Numbered from the stretch's first letter, positions 15,761 through 25,675 are shown. The stretch is 48,095 nucleotides of DNA from Parvularculaceae bacterium (GCA_021776435.1 JAJFFW010000090.1:1-48095); one strand, 5' to 3'. Program-made: numbers and translations. The notes: generated from the letters alone by a model not told the origin.

Positions 15761-17926
15761 TCACCGAACCGAATCCCGTCCTGTCCAGGGTCTACGGCCA
15801 CGAGCAGCGGAGGTCGTTCGCACGCGAACGGCGCCGTTTTTATTCAACCAAAGCGCATGTGCGCCGCGCCGCCAACTTGATCCTCGATCGACAAGAACCG
15901 CGCGGCATGCTCGCCAATCCGGACCGCTGACAGGGTAAACCGCAATAACAACATCGGCCCGATTGCAATCTTGAGCCAATCCGATCGGTGCACGGGAGAC
16001 GGCGATGCGTGCGCTTGTTCGCGAAACAATGGTGCAACCCGAAGGGTCGCATTGACCAAGTGTCGCCATGGCTTCGCTGTTGGTTCGATCAGGGTCGAAA
16101 CCTGCAGCTTCCTTCCAGACACCTGCGGCAAATTTTTCGCGACGAGGTTCGTAGACCGAAAAGACGCGCGCTCCATCATCCCCGAATGTGACCACTGCGG
16201 TATTGAGACCAGACGCACTCACGAAAATATCCGGCGGGCGCTCAACCGCAGTTGAGACCAGCACGACCGGCAATGCGAGCAAGCCACCCCATCGCCATCG
16301 CGCTCGCATTAAACAAAGCCATAATCCCCCGAAAGTTAAAACCACCATCGCGAAAACCGGCCATTGCGACGTCACGCTGACAGCGCCGGGCCAACTCGAA
16401 ACTTCACCGCCGACTGAGAGCACCGCCTCAACACCCGCCGCCGATAATCGCCAGGCCCATGCATCCGCGCCAAGCGGTGAAAGGAATAAGGCAAGAATGG
16501 CCGCGGGCATGATGACCAATCCCATCAAAGGCATCGCGATAAAATTGGCCGGAAGACTGTAAATCGCCGCTCGATTGAAATGAAAGAGCGCATACGGCGC
16601 CGTCGCGATTGCGGCGATCAAGTCTGTAAAAATAATCCCAATCGCATAGCGCCTCACACGCGCAACCAAGGTGAAAATGCGCTCGCCCCGGCGATATGCC
16701 GCCCACTCATACGCCGCAATCAGAGCCGTCACCGCCGCAAAGGACATCTGAAAGCCAGGATGCAAGAGGGCTTCCGGCGTCATCAGTAAAATGAGCGAAG
16801 CCGCAATGGCGACATTTCTTAAGGACAGTGCTCGGCGATCAACAAGCACAGCAAGAAAAATGATCGCCGTCATGACGAATGCCCGCCGCGCTGACCATCC
16901 GGCGCCGGAAATAATGAGATAGACGGCTCCTGATAAGAGCGCCGCCGCCGCGGCCCACTTCTTGATCGCGAAACGCAACGCAACCGGCTCGATCAGAGCC
17001 AGCCCCAGCCGCACGGTAAAAAAGATGAGCCCGGTCGCCAGTCCCATATGCAAGCCGGAGATTGCCAAAAGATGAGCAAGCCCGGCGTCACGCAGAGCTG
17101 CTTCAGCTGAGGGCGAAATCGCCTCGCGCTTCCCGGTCACAACAGCGGCGACGATGGCGCCCCCATCTCCCGGCGCAGCAGCTGTGATGCGATGGAAAAG
17201 CCCAAGCCGGATCCGTTCAATCCACGCGGATGCTTTTTGAGCGTAAGTCGGGTCGTTCTCCGACAGAACTTCGGGCTTCCGAACCACAAATCCGACGGCG
17301 CCGATGCGTTCGAAATAGAGCTGGCGTGCAAAATCGTAAGTTCCTGGCGCCGCAGGCGGTGGCGGCGGAGAAAGACCGGCCAGGAGACGGAGTGTATCAC
17401 CCGGTTTGGCGTTGAAGGATTTTCCCCGCCACGTCACACGAGCCCGCCGTGGCGTCGCCTCGGCCGGAACCCCCTCAATTCCATCAACAACTATGATAAG
17501 GCGACGAGAATTGGGCCCTTCCTCAACGGAAACCAGACGCCCTTCGAGCGCTGAAATGGGAAGCTCTTTCTCAAGCACCGGTGCGCGCACCAACTCGGTC
17601 CGGATATCAGCGGCGCAAAACCCGATCGCCGTGAGCATGAGCGCCAGCCAAAAGCGCCTCCGTATTTCCGATAACCGCGAGAACAAATAAAAACTGATCA
17701 GGAAAATTGGGCCGACCCAGATTGGCGGCTCGACTTTCAGAGCAAAATAGCCACCTGCCCCGAGCCCGATCGCCACAGGAACCCAAAGCGCAAAGCGTTC
17801 GGTTTCTTCTATTGCCCAGTCAGCGATTTGTTTGCGAACGCTATTGAACACGGCGCCGAATGCCACGAAACCTACGAGCATGCTCGGTTCTAGACGTTTT
17901 CGCCTGGCGAAAAAGTGCACTGTCAT
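15761..17926 (-). CDS. comEC: ComEC/Rec2-family DNA uptake channel protein
   Basis: Polytopic inner-membrane protein predicted to carry single-stranded DNA across the membrane during transformation. I use ATG 17926 (721 aa); the longer frame to 17992 begins with TTG and leaves only 25 bp to divergent gltX. An N-terminal membrane pair is followed by a soluble DUF4131/OB-like domain (about 80-210). The competence core follows, with HLLAISGLHMGLATG and SGAGWSARRAFVM and about eight membrane segments. The C-terminal soluble part lacks the HxHxDH metallo-beta-lactamase motif of Gram-positive ComEC. A GTTCGG/CCGAAC hairpin overlaps the stop codon. Whether the organism is competent cannot be judged here. 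Confidence 0.93.
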   Translation of the reverse strand: MTVHFFARRKRLEPSMLVGFVAFGAVFNSVRKQIADWAIEETERFALWVPVAIGLGAGGYFALKVEPPIWVGPIFLISFYLFSRLSEIRRRFWLALMLTAIGFCAADIRTELVRAPVLEKELPISALEGRLVSVEEGPNSRRLIIVVDGIEGVPAEATPRRARVTWRGKSFNAKPGDTLRLLAGLSPPPPPAAPGTYDFARQLYFERIGAVGFVVRKPEVLSENDPTYAQKASAWIERIRLGLFHRITAAAPGDGGAIVAAVVTGKREAISPSAEAALRDAGLAHLLAISGLHMGLATGLIFFTVRLGLALIEPVALRFAIKKWAAAAALLSGAVYLIISGAGWSARRAFVMTAIIFLAVLVDRRALSLRNVAIAASLILLMTPEALLHPGFQMSFAAVTALIAAYEWAAYRRGERIFTLVARVRRYAIGIIFTDLIAAIATAPYALFHFNRAAIYSLPANFIAMPLMGLVIMPAAILALFLSPLGADAWAWRLSAAGVEAVLSVGGEVSSWPGAVSVTSQWPVFAMVVLTFGGLWLCLMRARWRWGGLLALPVVLVSTAVERPPDIFVSASGLNTAVVTFGDDGARVFSVYEPRREKFAAGVWKEAAGFDPDRTNSEAMATLGQCDPSGCTIVSRTSARIAVSRAPIGLAQDCNRADVVIAVYPVSGPDWRACRAVLVDRGSSWRRGAHALWLNKNGAVRVRTTSAARGRRPWTGRDSVR

Positions 17927-18017
17927 CAACGTAGGCGCCTTCTGGCGTTCCGTGCTAAACGCCACGCGCACGATCTGACTAAACCCATGCAACCTAAAAA
18001 AGGACTATAACGCAACC

Positions 18018-19418
18018 ATGTCGCAGGCCGTCGTCACCCGCTTTGCTCCCTCCCCGACCGGATTTCTTCATATCGGCGGCGCGCGCACGGCACTCTTTAA
18101 CTGGTTATACGCCCGCGGGCGGGGTGGAAAATTTTTGTTGCGTATCGAAGACACAGACAGGGCCCGACATAACACCCAAGCTGTCGATGCAATTTTAAAC
18201 GGTCTGACATGGCTTGGCATCGATTGGGATGGTGAACCGGTTTCCCAATACGCGCGGCAGGAGCGCCATATTGAGGCGGCCCAAACATTACTCAAATCAG
18301 GTCGAGCCTATCGATGTTATTTATCCCCGGACGCCATCGAGACGGCCCGATTGCAATCGCGAGAATCGGGAACGCCATTTGAAAGTCCCTGGCGCGACGC
18401 CGACCTCGCCGACGCGCCGGACACGCCCTACTCAATCCGGTTCAAGGCGCCCCGTGAAGGCGAAACCATCGTAAACGATGCAGTCCAGGGTCAAGTGCGT
18501 TTTCCGAACTCGGCTCTGGATGACCTGATCATTCTCAGAAGTGACGGTTCGCCTACGTATAATCTGGCTGTCGTTGTCGATGATCACGATATGGATGTCA
18601 CCCATGTGATCCGTGGCGACGACCACTTGAACAACGCCGCGCGCCAACAACAGATTTATGACGCTCTTGATTGGCCTGTACCGGTGTTCGCTCATGTGCC
18701 GCTTATTCATGGCCAGGACGGCGCCAAGCTGTCGAAACGTAATGGCGCACTTGGCGTCCAATCCTATCGTGATCTCGGCTACCTGCCCGAAGGGTTAGCC
18801 AATTATCTATTGCGCCTTGGCTGGTCACATGGCGATGATGAAATCATTACACAGGAAGAAGCTCTCGGGTGGTTCGACCTGACGGCAATCAACAAAGCGC
18901 CGGCCCGGCTCGATCTCGAAAAACTCAACCATGTCAACGCGCATTATATCCGCAAACTTGACGACAAGGATTTCGTTGATAAGGCGACGCCGTTTATTGA
19001 AACTTCCGCTGGTCGTCTGGATGGCGCCATACATGCCCGATTAATGCGTGCAGCGCCTTTTATGAAAGCCCGGTGCGAAACGCTTAAAGGCGCGCCCGAC
19101 GCCGCGGCCTTTCTGCTCACTTGCCGCCCCCTTCAAATCTCCGGCAAAGCCGCCAAACCACTACGCAAAGACACCGCTCAAGAAACCCTTCGCGCTGCAC
19201 AAAAGGCGCTCTCCCTCGCGTCGAATTGGGATAGTGCTTTGGCTCTTGAGACTGTGTTACAAGAGCTTGCGGCTCACCAAAAAATGAGTTTCGGCCAAAT
19301 CGGCCAACCCCTTCGCGCCGCACTAACAGGTGGAGCGTCGGCGCCATCCCTGGGCGAGGTGCTCTTCTCTTTAGGGCGAGAGGAATCGCTCTCGCGAATT
19401 GGCGATCATGTGATGTAA
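18018..19418 (+). CDS. gltX: Glutamate--tRNA ligase
   Basis: Class I aminoacyl-tRNA synthetase charging tRNA-Glu (possibly also tRNA-Gln in alphaproteobacteria that use GatCAB). 466 aa. The HIGH-type motif is FAPSPTGFLHIGGART (residues 8-23), and the KMSKS-type motif is GAKLSKRNG (about 241-249). The C-terminal anticodon-binding domain is all-alpha. A good AAAGGA ribosome site precedes the ATG. Many alphaproteobacteria have two GltX paralogues; this is the copy linked to gltA. Confidence 0.96.
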   Translation: MSQAVVTRFAPSPTGFLHIGGARTALFNWLYARGRGGKFLLRIEDTDRARHNTQAVDAILNGLTWLGIDWDGEPVSQYARQERHIEAAQTLLKSGRAYRCYLSPDAIETARLQSRESGTPFESPWRDADLADAPDTPYSIRFKAPREGETIVNDAVQGQVRFPNSALDDLIILRSDGSPTYNLAVVVDDHDMDVTHVIRGDDHLNNAARQQQIYDALDWPVPVFAHVPLIHGQDGAKLSKRNGALGVQSYRDLGYLPEGLANYLLRLGWSHGDDEIITQEEALGWFDLTAINKAPARLDLEKLNHVNAHYIRKLDDKDFVDKATPFIETSAGRLDGAIHARLMRAAPFMKARCETLKGAPDAAAFLLTCRPLQISGKAAKPLRKDTAQETLRAAQKALSLASNWDSALALETVLQELAAHQKMSFGQIGQPLRAALTGGASAPSLGEVLFSLGREESLSRIGDHVM

Positions 19419-19502
19419 CCCGGGCTAGCTTCTGTTGAGCAAAACCCTATGATCGCACCGCAACATAGCATATTGTGCACCGCACAAAAATGGAGAGACT
19501 TG

Positions 19503-20807
19503 ATGAAAAGTAAGATGAATCCTGCGGGCTCAATGACCGTTACCATCGACGGAGTCTCTCACAAATTCCCCTTATATGAGGGAGCCGAAGGGCCGAAGGT
19601 TGCCGATATCCGCGCTTTTTATCAAAAAACCGGCGCGTTCACATTCGATCCCGGATTTACATCCACAGCCAGCTGTGAATCGCAGATTACATTCATCGAT
19701 GGAGACGAGGGCGTCCTCTTATACCGGGGGTATCCGATTGATGAATTGGCGGAGGACTCCAACTTTCTCGAGGTCGCCTATTTGCTCCTGCACGGAGAGT
19801 TGCCGTCAAGAGAACAAAACGTAGCTTTTGATGCAGCAATTACTCGTCACACCATGGTGCACGAGCAGCTGAAGAATTTTTATAATGGCTTTAGACGCGA
19901 CGCACACCCAATGGCGATCATGGTCGGTGTCGTCGGCGCACTATCAGCCTTTTATCATGACTCAACTGACATCAACGACCCAAAGCAACGCAAAATCGCC
20001 AGCCATCGGATGATCGCAAAAATGCCGACAATAGCCGCCATGGCATATAAATATTCGACTGGCCAACCTTTCGTGTTCCCACGAAACGACAAATCCTACA
20101 CAGAAAACTTCATGCGCATGTGCTTTGCGGTCCCCGCCGAAGAGTATGAAGTCAATCCTGTATTATGCGCCGCCCTCGATAAAATTTTTATTCTCCATAT
20201 GGACCACGAACAAAATGCATCAACCTCCACTGTTCGGCTTGCTGGTTCATCTGGAGCCAACCCGTTCGCATGTATCGCCGCCGGGATCGCATCCCTTTGG
20301 GGGCCGGCCCATGGTGGAGCGAACGAAGCCGCACTTACAATGCTTGAAGAGATTGGTTCAGTTGATCGCATACCCGAATATGTCGCTAAGGCAAAAGACA
20401 GGAATGACCCTTTCCGCCTTATGGGTTTTGGGCACAGGGTATACAAAAACTATGATCCGCGTGCGAAGGTGATGCGCAATGCCTGCTACGAAGTTCTAGA
20501 CGCGCTCAATATTCGCGACGAACCGCTTTTACAGGTAGCGCTGGAGCTTGAGCGGATCGCCCTTGAAGACGAATACTTTGTTCAGAAAAAACTTTATCCG
20601 AACATCGACTTTTATTCTGGCATCACATTAAGAGCCTTAGGCTTTCCGACCGACATGTTCACTGTCCTTTTCGCACTCGCGCGCACGGTTGGCTGGATTG
20701 CTCAGTGGTCGGAAATGATCGTTGATCCGAGTCAAAAAATCGGCCGCCCGCGACAAGTTTATACCGGCTCCAACTCTCGAAATTATGTGCCTTTAAGTAC
20801 GCGGTAG
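19503..20807 (+). CDS. gltA: Citrate synthase
   Basis: Condenses oxaloacetate and acetyl-CoA, the first TCA-cycle step. 434-aa hexameric-type Gram-negative enzyme. I start at ATG 19503, with GGAGAG just upstream; the frame extends to 19449 without a family-like N-terminus. Motifs: [35 protein letters not shown], the [14 protein letters not shown] catalytic His block, [12 protein letters not shown], and [15 protein letters not shown] with the second catalytic His. It follows gltX by 84 bp. Confidence 0.97.
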   Translation: MKSKMNPAGSMTVTIDGVSHKFPLYEGAEGPKVADIRAFYQKTGAFTFDPGFTSTASCESQITFIDGDEGVLLYRGYPIDELAEDSNFLEVAYLLLHGELPSREQNVAFDAAITRHTMVHEQLKNFYNGFRRDAHPMAIMVGVVGALSAFYHDSTDINDPKQRKIASHRMIAKMPTIAAMAYKYSTGQPFVFPRNDKSYTENFMRMCFAVPAEEYEVNPVLCAALDKIFILHMDHEQNASTSTVRLAGSSGANPFACIAAGIASLWGPAHGGANEAALTMLEEIGSVDRIPEYVAKAKDRNDPFRLMGFGHRVYKNYDPRAKVMRNACYEVLDALNIRDEPLLQVALELERIALEDEYFVQKKLYPNIDFYSGITLRALGFPTDMFTVLFALARTVGWIAQWSEMIVDPSQKIGRPRQVYTGSNSRNYVPLSTR

Positions 20808-20844
20808 CGAAGTCACATTAAAATTGAATGCCTCATCCGAGAGG

Positions 20845-21852
20845 TTATGTGACCTGAAATCCACGCCAAAGTGGGTCGCGTTCATCAACGAAGATCGTGT
20901 TCAAACCGGTCATTCGCGCCCAACCGGAAAAGCTTGGCATGATAGCGTTAAAGTCACCGACCGTGGTGAGGGATTCGACACGCCCGTGAAAACAACTTCC
21001 GATGATGCTCTCATGAACAAAATCCTCTCCGGCCTTTAATCGGTCCTTCTCAACCCACTGCGCCATACGAGCGCTCGTACCGGTGCCGCATGGCGAACGG
21101 TCTATCGCCCGGTCACCGTAAAAAACAGCATTTCTGGCGTGTGCGCCTTTGGCGCGTGGGGCGCCGGTCCACATCACATGACTGACGCCGTTGATCGAGT
21201 CATCATGGGGGTGGACCGGATTGGTTTTCTCACGGACTAAACGCCGCACGTCCACACTCAAACGTAAAATATCATCGGCGCTTAAACTTTCAAGGCCGAG
21301 ATAATTCGTTTGCGGATCGATAATGGCGTAGAAATTACCGCCGTAAGCAACATCAATCCTGAGAGGACCCATACCGGGGCACTCAATCTCTATGTCTGTC
21401 GCCGCTAGATAGCTGGCGACATTAAAGAGACGCACCTCATCGATATAATGGCTTGAGCGTTTATATTCGGCGCGAACTTCACCGGCAGGCGCCTCCATGA
21501 CAACGACGCCTTCCCTGCGCGGCTGAATCAGCCCTTGTTCCAAGCCCATGGTGACAGCGCCTATCGCGCCATGTCCGCACATTGGCAAACAACCGCTGGT
21601 CTCCATGAAGACAATAGCAATATCGGCATTGGGGCTTATGGCAGGGTACAAAATTGCACCCGACATCATGTCATGACCACGGGGTTCAAACATCAATGAC
21701 TGACGGATCCAGTCATAATGCTCAATAAACGCTTTGCGTTTATCACTCATCGTATTGCCATAAAGCGCCGGGGCGCCACCCGCGACCAAACGCACAGGAT
21801 TGCCGCAAGTGTGGCCGTCTATGCAAAAAAACGTCTGAGGGTTTACGGGCAT
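20845..21852 (-). CDS. 4-hydroxyproline epimerase (proline racemase family)
   Basis: Proton-exchange epimerase expected to convert trans-4-hydroxy-L-proline to cis-4-hydroxy-D-proline. With the ATG at 21852 the product is 335 aa, normal for the family. Both catalytic cysteines are present: one in MCGHGAIG (about 92) and one in DRSPCGTGTSA (about 255). This separates it from trans-3-hydroxyproline dehydratases, where the second is Thr. Neighbouring deaminase, D-amino-acid oxidase-type and M24 aminopeptidase genes support hydroxyproline rather than plain proline racemase, but the substrate is inferred. It follows the deaminase gene with 12 bp between and is probably in its operon. Confidence 0.88.
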   Translation of the reverse strand: MPVNPQTFFCIDGHTCGNPVRLVAGGAPALYGNTMSDKRKAFIEHYDWIRQSLMFEPRGHDMMSGAILYPAISPNADIAIVFMETSGCLPMCGHGAIGAVTMGLEQGLIQPRREGVVVMEAPAGEVRAEYKRSSHYIDEVRLFNVASYLAATDIEIECPGMGPLRIDVAYGGNFYAIIDPQTNYLGLESLSADDILRLSVDVRRLVREKTNPVHPHDDSINGVSHVMWTGAPRAKGAHARNAVFYGDRAIDRSPCGTGTSARMAQWVEKDRLKAGEDFVHESIIGSCFHGRVESLTTVGDFNAIMPSFSGWARMTGLNTIFVDERDPLWRGFQVT

Positions 21853-21864
21853 CACCGGGGAGCC

Positions 21865-22788
21865 TTATGAAAGCACAGCGTTAATATCCGAACGCGTATC
21901 ATCCGCCTTCTTGACCGCCCCGATCAATGTTTCGCGCTCTTCACCTGTAAGCGTCATACGCGGCATGCGAACGCGTTCTGAGCCACGACCCATCACTTGT
22001 TCAGCGAGCTTGATATACTGCACCAGTTTTGGCTTCGAATCGAAATGCAGGAGCGGCATGAACCAACGATAAATGGTCCGCGCTTTCTCAATTTCTCCCG
22101 ATTGAAGACATTCATAAAGAGCGACACTCTCGCGCGGGAACGCATTGGAGAGACCGGACACCCATCCGCTGGCGCCGAGAACAAGCGCCTCAAACGCCAT
22201 ATCGTCAAGACCTGCGAAGACGACATAACGATCGCCGCAAGCTTCGATAATGTCTGTGAACCGGCGCGTGTCTTCAGCGGATTCTTTGATGCATATAATG
22301 TTCTCGACATCCGCTAAACGCGCCAGCGTTTCGAGCGATATGTTAATCCTGTAAGACGCCGGATTATTATAGAGCATGATAGGAAGGCCGGATGCGCCAG
22401 CAACATCTCGAAAGTGATGCTCCAGTTCCACAGCGTCCGGCGTATAAACCATAGCTGGCAAGACCATTAATCCATCAACACCGGCGGCCTCCGCATCGCT
22501 GACAAAATCCTTCGCCGCATCCGTCGTAAATTCGGAGACACCGGAAAGCAAAGGAACCCTTCCGGCCACGACTTCCCTCGCAGCTTGCATGATCGTTCGT
22601 TTTTCTGCTGGCCGTAGCGAATTATTCTCGCCAACCGTTCCCAGAATAACCAAGCCATGAACGCCATCCCCAATGAGGGCGTCAATGATGCGCTGGGTCG
22701 CATTCACATCAAGGTTGTGCATCTCATCAAATTGCGTCGTAACCGCAGGAAAAACGCCTTTAAAGATCGATCGGACAGAATCACCCAT
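21865..22788 (-). CDS. DapA-family lyase, probable 1-pyrroline-4-hydroxy-2-carboxylate deaminase
   Basis: Class I aldolase-fold Schiff-base enzyme of 307 aa. I start at ATG 22788, preceded by GAGGGAG; the frame reaches 22803. The catalytic residues are Y140 (IMLYNNP) and the Schiff-base K168 (ICIKES). Because it sits with a hydroxyproline epimerase and a D-amino-acid oxidase, the likely reaction is deamination of 1-pyrroline-4-hydroxy-2-carboxylate to alpha-ketoglutarate semialdehyde. True dihydrodipicolinate synthase or another DapA-family lyase cannot be excluded from sequence alone. First gene of the minus-strand arm. Confidence 0.82.
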   Translation of the reverse strand: MGDSVRSIFKGVFPAVTTQFDEMHNLDVNATQRIIDALIGDGVHGLVILGTVGENNSLRPAEKRTIMQAAREVVAGRVPLLSGVSEFTTDAAKDFVSDAEAAGVDGLMVLPAMVYTPDAVELEHHFRDVAGASGLPIMLYNNPASYRINISLETLARLADVENIICIKESAEDTRRFTDIIEACGDRYVVFAGLDDMAFEALVLGASGWVSGLSNAFPRESVALYECLQSGEIEKARTIYRWFMPLLHFDSKPKLVQYIKLAEQVMGRGSERVRMPRMTLTGEERETLIGAVKKADDTRSDINAVLS

Positions 22789-22911
22789 TGATCTCCCTCG
22801 CATTTTGTTGATGCTCAGACATTACTCAGCTTCGCTCCAGGTAAAGATTGTATAAAATATAGCCCCGGTTCATTCAATCGCTATTGTGGGTTGAGTTTGA
22901 AGCAGTGGCGT

Positions 22912-22934
22912 TCAAATTGCGCTCAAACTTGCGC
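22912..22934. promoter_or_regulatory. Tandem 11-12 bp direct repeat in the divergent hydroxyproline promoter region
   Basis: TCAAATTGCGC (22912-22922) is followed at once by TCAAACTTGCGC (22923-22934), near-identical direct repeats one helical turn apart in the 178-bp spacer between the two catabolic arms. This is a candidate operator for a pathway regulator, although no regulator gene is adjacent. Low-information sequence, so tentative. Confidence 0.3.
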
Positions 22935-22966
22935 TTAGAAGATACGGATGCGAGATCAAAAGAACG

Positions 22967-24217
22967 ATGAAACAGCCCTCGATTGAATATGACATCGCTG
23001 TGGTTGGCGCCGGCGTTGTCGGCGCAGCATGCGCCTTTCGACTTGCCCAGGGCGGGCGTTCGGTCGCCCTTCTTGACCGCGATGAACCTGGCCGAGCGTG
23101 TTCGTTTGGAAATGCGGGGCACCTGGGGACGGATCATATTTTTCCTCTTCCTTCCCTTTCGGCCCTGATGGCCACGCCGGGCTATCTCCTGAGTAAAGAC
23201 GCTCCACTCAAAATACCGGCGCGGTACGCCTTGCAAATCGCACCTTGGCTGGCGCGTTTTGTATGGGCCTCTCGGCCGAGCGCATTTCAACGGGGAACAG
23301 AGGCGTTAAAAAGCCTTCTTGGTCGATCTATGGACGATTTTTTAAACCTGGCGCGCGACGCCGACATCGTTGACCTTTGCCGTACGGACGGTCATTTGAT
23401 GCTGGTTGAACGCGCAGGTTCCATCAGAGAGGTGAAGAAACTCATTGCTGACAGCACTGCCCACGGCGTTCCGGTGACGTGGCTTGAACCTGACGCCGCT
23501 TATGAACTCATCGGACGTCGCTCGCCTGACATTGTCGGCGCTGCTCATTTTACCGGCACGGGGCACGTGAAGAGTCCTTTCGGCATTGTTCAGGCTTTCG
23601 CGAATGCCGCCGTCGCTGCCGGCGCCGACCTTCAACGCAGCGAAATTGTCAGTATCGAACGCACGTCCAGAGGTTATACGCTTAAAAGTCATCAAGGGGA
23701 TATTCGCGCCAAGTCTGTATTGATCACCGCGGGTGTCTGGTCTAAATCCATTGTAGCATCATTAGGATTTAATGTTCCTCTCGATACGGAGCGCGGTTAT
23801 CATTTGATGGCGGAAGGCGGCGAAACATCATTCCGAATTCCAGTGTCTTCTTTTGAACGAAAAGTGATCATAACGCCAATGGTGCAAGGTGTGCGAATTA
23901 CCGGCGCGATAGAATTCGGCGGCACGAAATTGCCGGAGGACACAAATCGCTATCAAATCCTTGAACGAACACTTGATCATCTTGCTCCTGAAGTTGACAG
24001 GACACGAATGAGTCAATGGATGGGGTTTCGTCCCTCCTTGCCAGATCTCCTGCCGGTCATTGGGTGCGCGCCGGGTGAACCAAACCTTCTATTCGCTTTC
24101 GGACATCAACATCTCGGTCTGACATTATCTGGCGTAACAGCGGAAATCGTCCGGTGTCTTGCTTATAATGAAGCAACCCCCATCGACTTAGCGCCTTTTC
24201 GCATAGAAAGATTCTGA
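22967..24217 (+). CDS. FAD-dependent D-amino-acid dehydrogenase (DadA-like), probable D-hydroxyproline oxidase
   Basis: 416-aa DAO/DadA family flavoprotein. The N-terminal dinucleotide motif VVGAGVVGAACA (about 11-22) is followed by the LLDRDEPG segment that binds the FAD ribose. The middle holds the substrate domain, and the C-terminal MGFRPSLPDLLPVIG and FAFGHQHLGLTLS blocks are FAD-contacting in this family. In the hydroxyproline pathway such an enzyme oxidises cis-4-hydroxy-D-proline to 1-pyrroline-4-hydroxy-2-carboxylate, and it diverges here from the epimerase and deaminase genes. General D-amino-acid oxidation is an alternative. Confidence 0.87.
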   Translation: MKQPSIEYDIAVVGAGVVGAACAFRLAQGGRSVALLDRDEPGRACSFGNAGHLGTDHIFPLPSLSALMATPGYLLSKDAPLKIPARYALQIAPWLARFVWASRPSAFQRGTEALKSLLGRSMDDFLNLARDADIVDLCRTDGHLMLVERAGSIREVKKLIADSTAHGVPVTWLEPDAAYELIGRRSPDIVGAAHFTGTGHVKSPFGIVQAFANAAVAAGADLQRSEIVSIERTSRGYTLKSHQGDIRAKSVLITAGVWSKSIVASLGFNVPLDTERGYHLMAEGGETSFRIPVSSFERKVIITPMVQGVRITGAIEFGGTKLPEDTNRYQILERTLDHLAPEVDRTRMSQWMGFRPSLPDLLPVIGCAPGEPNLLFAFGHQHLGLTLSGVTAEIVRCLAYNEATPIDLAPFRIERF

Positions 24218-24268
24218 TACCCTCTTGAAGAGCTAAATATTAAGCACACCCCCAACCAGGAAACGTTG

Positions 24269-25480
24269 ATGACAATTGGCGGAAAATCGCAACTTCAAGC
24301 CTTAGAAGGCCTGATGAATACACGCTCCGAAACAACCCCCATCACAACAGAAGAACACCGTTGCCGTATCGCGAAGGCTCAACGGTTGATGAGCGAGATG
24401 AATATCGATGCGTTATATTTAACCGCGGGAACAAGCCTGTATTATTTTACCGGAGTCTCTCTGGGGATGAATGAGCGTCTCATAGGGGCGATCTTTCCCG
24501 AAGAGGGTGACCCGATTTACATCTCGCCAACCTTCGAGGAACCGGTGCTTCGCGGATACATCACCATCGGCGATGATGTGCGGGTGTGGGAGGAAGATGA
24601 AGACCCCTATGCCTGTGTGCGAAGTGTTCTGGCTGATTTATCAGCGCTTTCAGGACGGATTGCAGTCGAGGAGAAGACACCCTATTTCGCAGTTCGGGGC
24701 CTGGCAGGCTGTGCACCGATGGCCTCACTGGTCGATGCAACACCGATCACTGCTGGGTGTCGCATGCAAAAATCCGCAGCAGAAATCATGCTTATGCAAC
24801 ACGCAAAAAACATCACCTTGGATGTTCATCGGCGCACTTCGCAAATCATGTATGAAGGCATCACAACCACGCAGATTGCGGCATTCATCAATGACGCTCA
24901 TAAAATCGCCGGGTCCGACAATGGCTCCACATTTTGCATCGTTTCCTTCGGTGAAAACACCGCATACCCCCATGCGCCCAATGTTGAGCAAAGTTTGAAA
25001 TGGGGGGATCTCATTTTAATCGATACCGGTTGCACCTTTCATGGCTATCACTCCGACATTACACGGACCTATATTTTTGGTGAGCCCTCCGCCAAACAAA
25101 ACAAGATTTGGGCGATTGAAAAAGAAGCTCAACAAGCCGCCTTCGACGCCGCCCAGATTGGCCGACCGTGCGCCAGCATTGACGCCGCCGCGCGGGCTGT
25201 CCTGGAACGTTATGGTCTAGGCCCGGACTATAAAACGCCCGGTCTCCCACACCGGACAGGGCATGGTATCGGTTTAGATATTCATGAGTGGCCCTATCTC
25301 GTGAGAGGCGATTTAACGCCGCTGGCCCAGGGTATGTGTTTTTCGAACGAACCCATGATCTGTCTTTATGGTGAGTTCGGCGTGCGTCTTGAGGACCATT
25401 TCTACATGACTGGAGATGGCCCTCGCTGGTTCACACACCCCAGTCACGCCATCGACGACCCGTTTGGAGAGCGAAAATAG
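24269..25480 (+). CDS. M24-family aminopeptidase (Xaa-Pro dipeptidase/aminopeptidase type)
   Basis: 403-aa pita-bread metallopeptidase. All five metal ligands are present: D252 (IDTG), D263 (SDITRT), H332 (RTGHGIG), E361 (SNEP) and E375 (RLED). The N-terminal creatinase-like domain spans about 25-160. I start at ATG 24269; a TTG immediately before it also fits. It probably releases proline or hydroxyproline from peptides and so feeds the neighbouring pathway; it is 51 bp after the oxidase gene and probably co-transcribed. Confidence 0.88.
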   Translation: MTIGGKSQLQALEGLMNTRSETTPITTEEHRCRIAKAQRLMSEMNIDALYLTAGTSLYYFTGVSLGMNERLIGAIFPEEGDPIYISPTFEEPVLRGYITIGDDVRVWEEDEDPYACVRSVLADLSALSGRIAVEEKTPYFAVRGLAGCAPMASLVDATPITAGCRMQKSAAEIMLMQHAKNITLDVHRRTSQIMYEGITTTQIAAFINDAHKIAGSDNGSTFCIVSFGENTAYPHAPNVEQSLKWGDLILIDTGCTFHGYHSDITRTYIFGEPSAKQNKIWAIEKEAQQAAFDAAQIGRPCASIDAAARAVLERYGLGPDYKTPGLPHRTGHGIGLDIHEWPYLVRGDLTPLAQGMCFSNEPMICLYGEFGVRLEDHFYMTGDGPRWFTHPSHAIDDPFGERK

Positions 25481-25490
25481 TTATCAATTT

Positions 25491-25590
25491 TTAATCACGC
25501 CAATCGAAGTCGCCATCGCCGCGACGATCTATATCGGAACGGTCGAACCGCCCGCCATAGGCGTCTCCAGAGCCAAGCGGCGTTATTATA
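25491..25590 (-). pseudogene. Possible C-terminal remnant of a Gly/Asp/Arg-rich protein
   Basis: In the spacer after the M24 gene, one minus-strand frame reads GSGDAYGGRFDRSDIDRR followed by a further acidic segment and a TAA at 25491-25493. Low-complexity R/G/D tails like this are common in real proteins. The frame has no start codon and a TAG shortly upstream, and a neighbouring frame with an ATG joins only by a frameshift. I record it as a possible decayed gene end only. Confidence 0.2.
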
Positions 25591-25675
25591 GCCGTTGAGA
25601 TGCATTTCGTCTAAAAGCTTCAGTTCAATTGTTTGAATCTTGAATACAGAGCCTCCTCATAAGGATTTAACATAT

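Noticed and set aside
15753-15769. GTTCGG/CCGAAC hairpin at the comEC stop as a terminator
   Set aside because: No T run follows on either strand and half of it is coding sequence.
20845-25480. Hydroxyproline island as a recently acquired mobile element
   Set aside because: No integrase, direct repeats or clear composition break at its edges; the genes resemble the rest of the chromosome.
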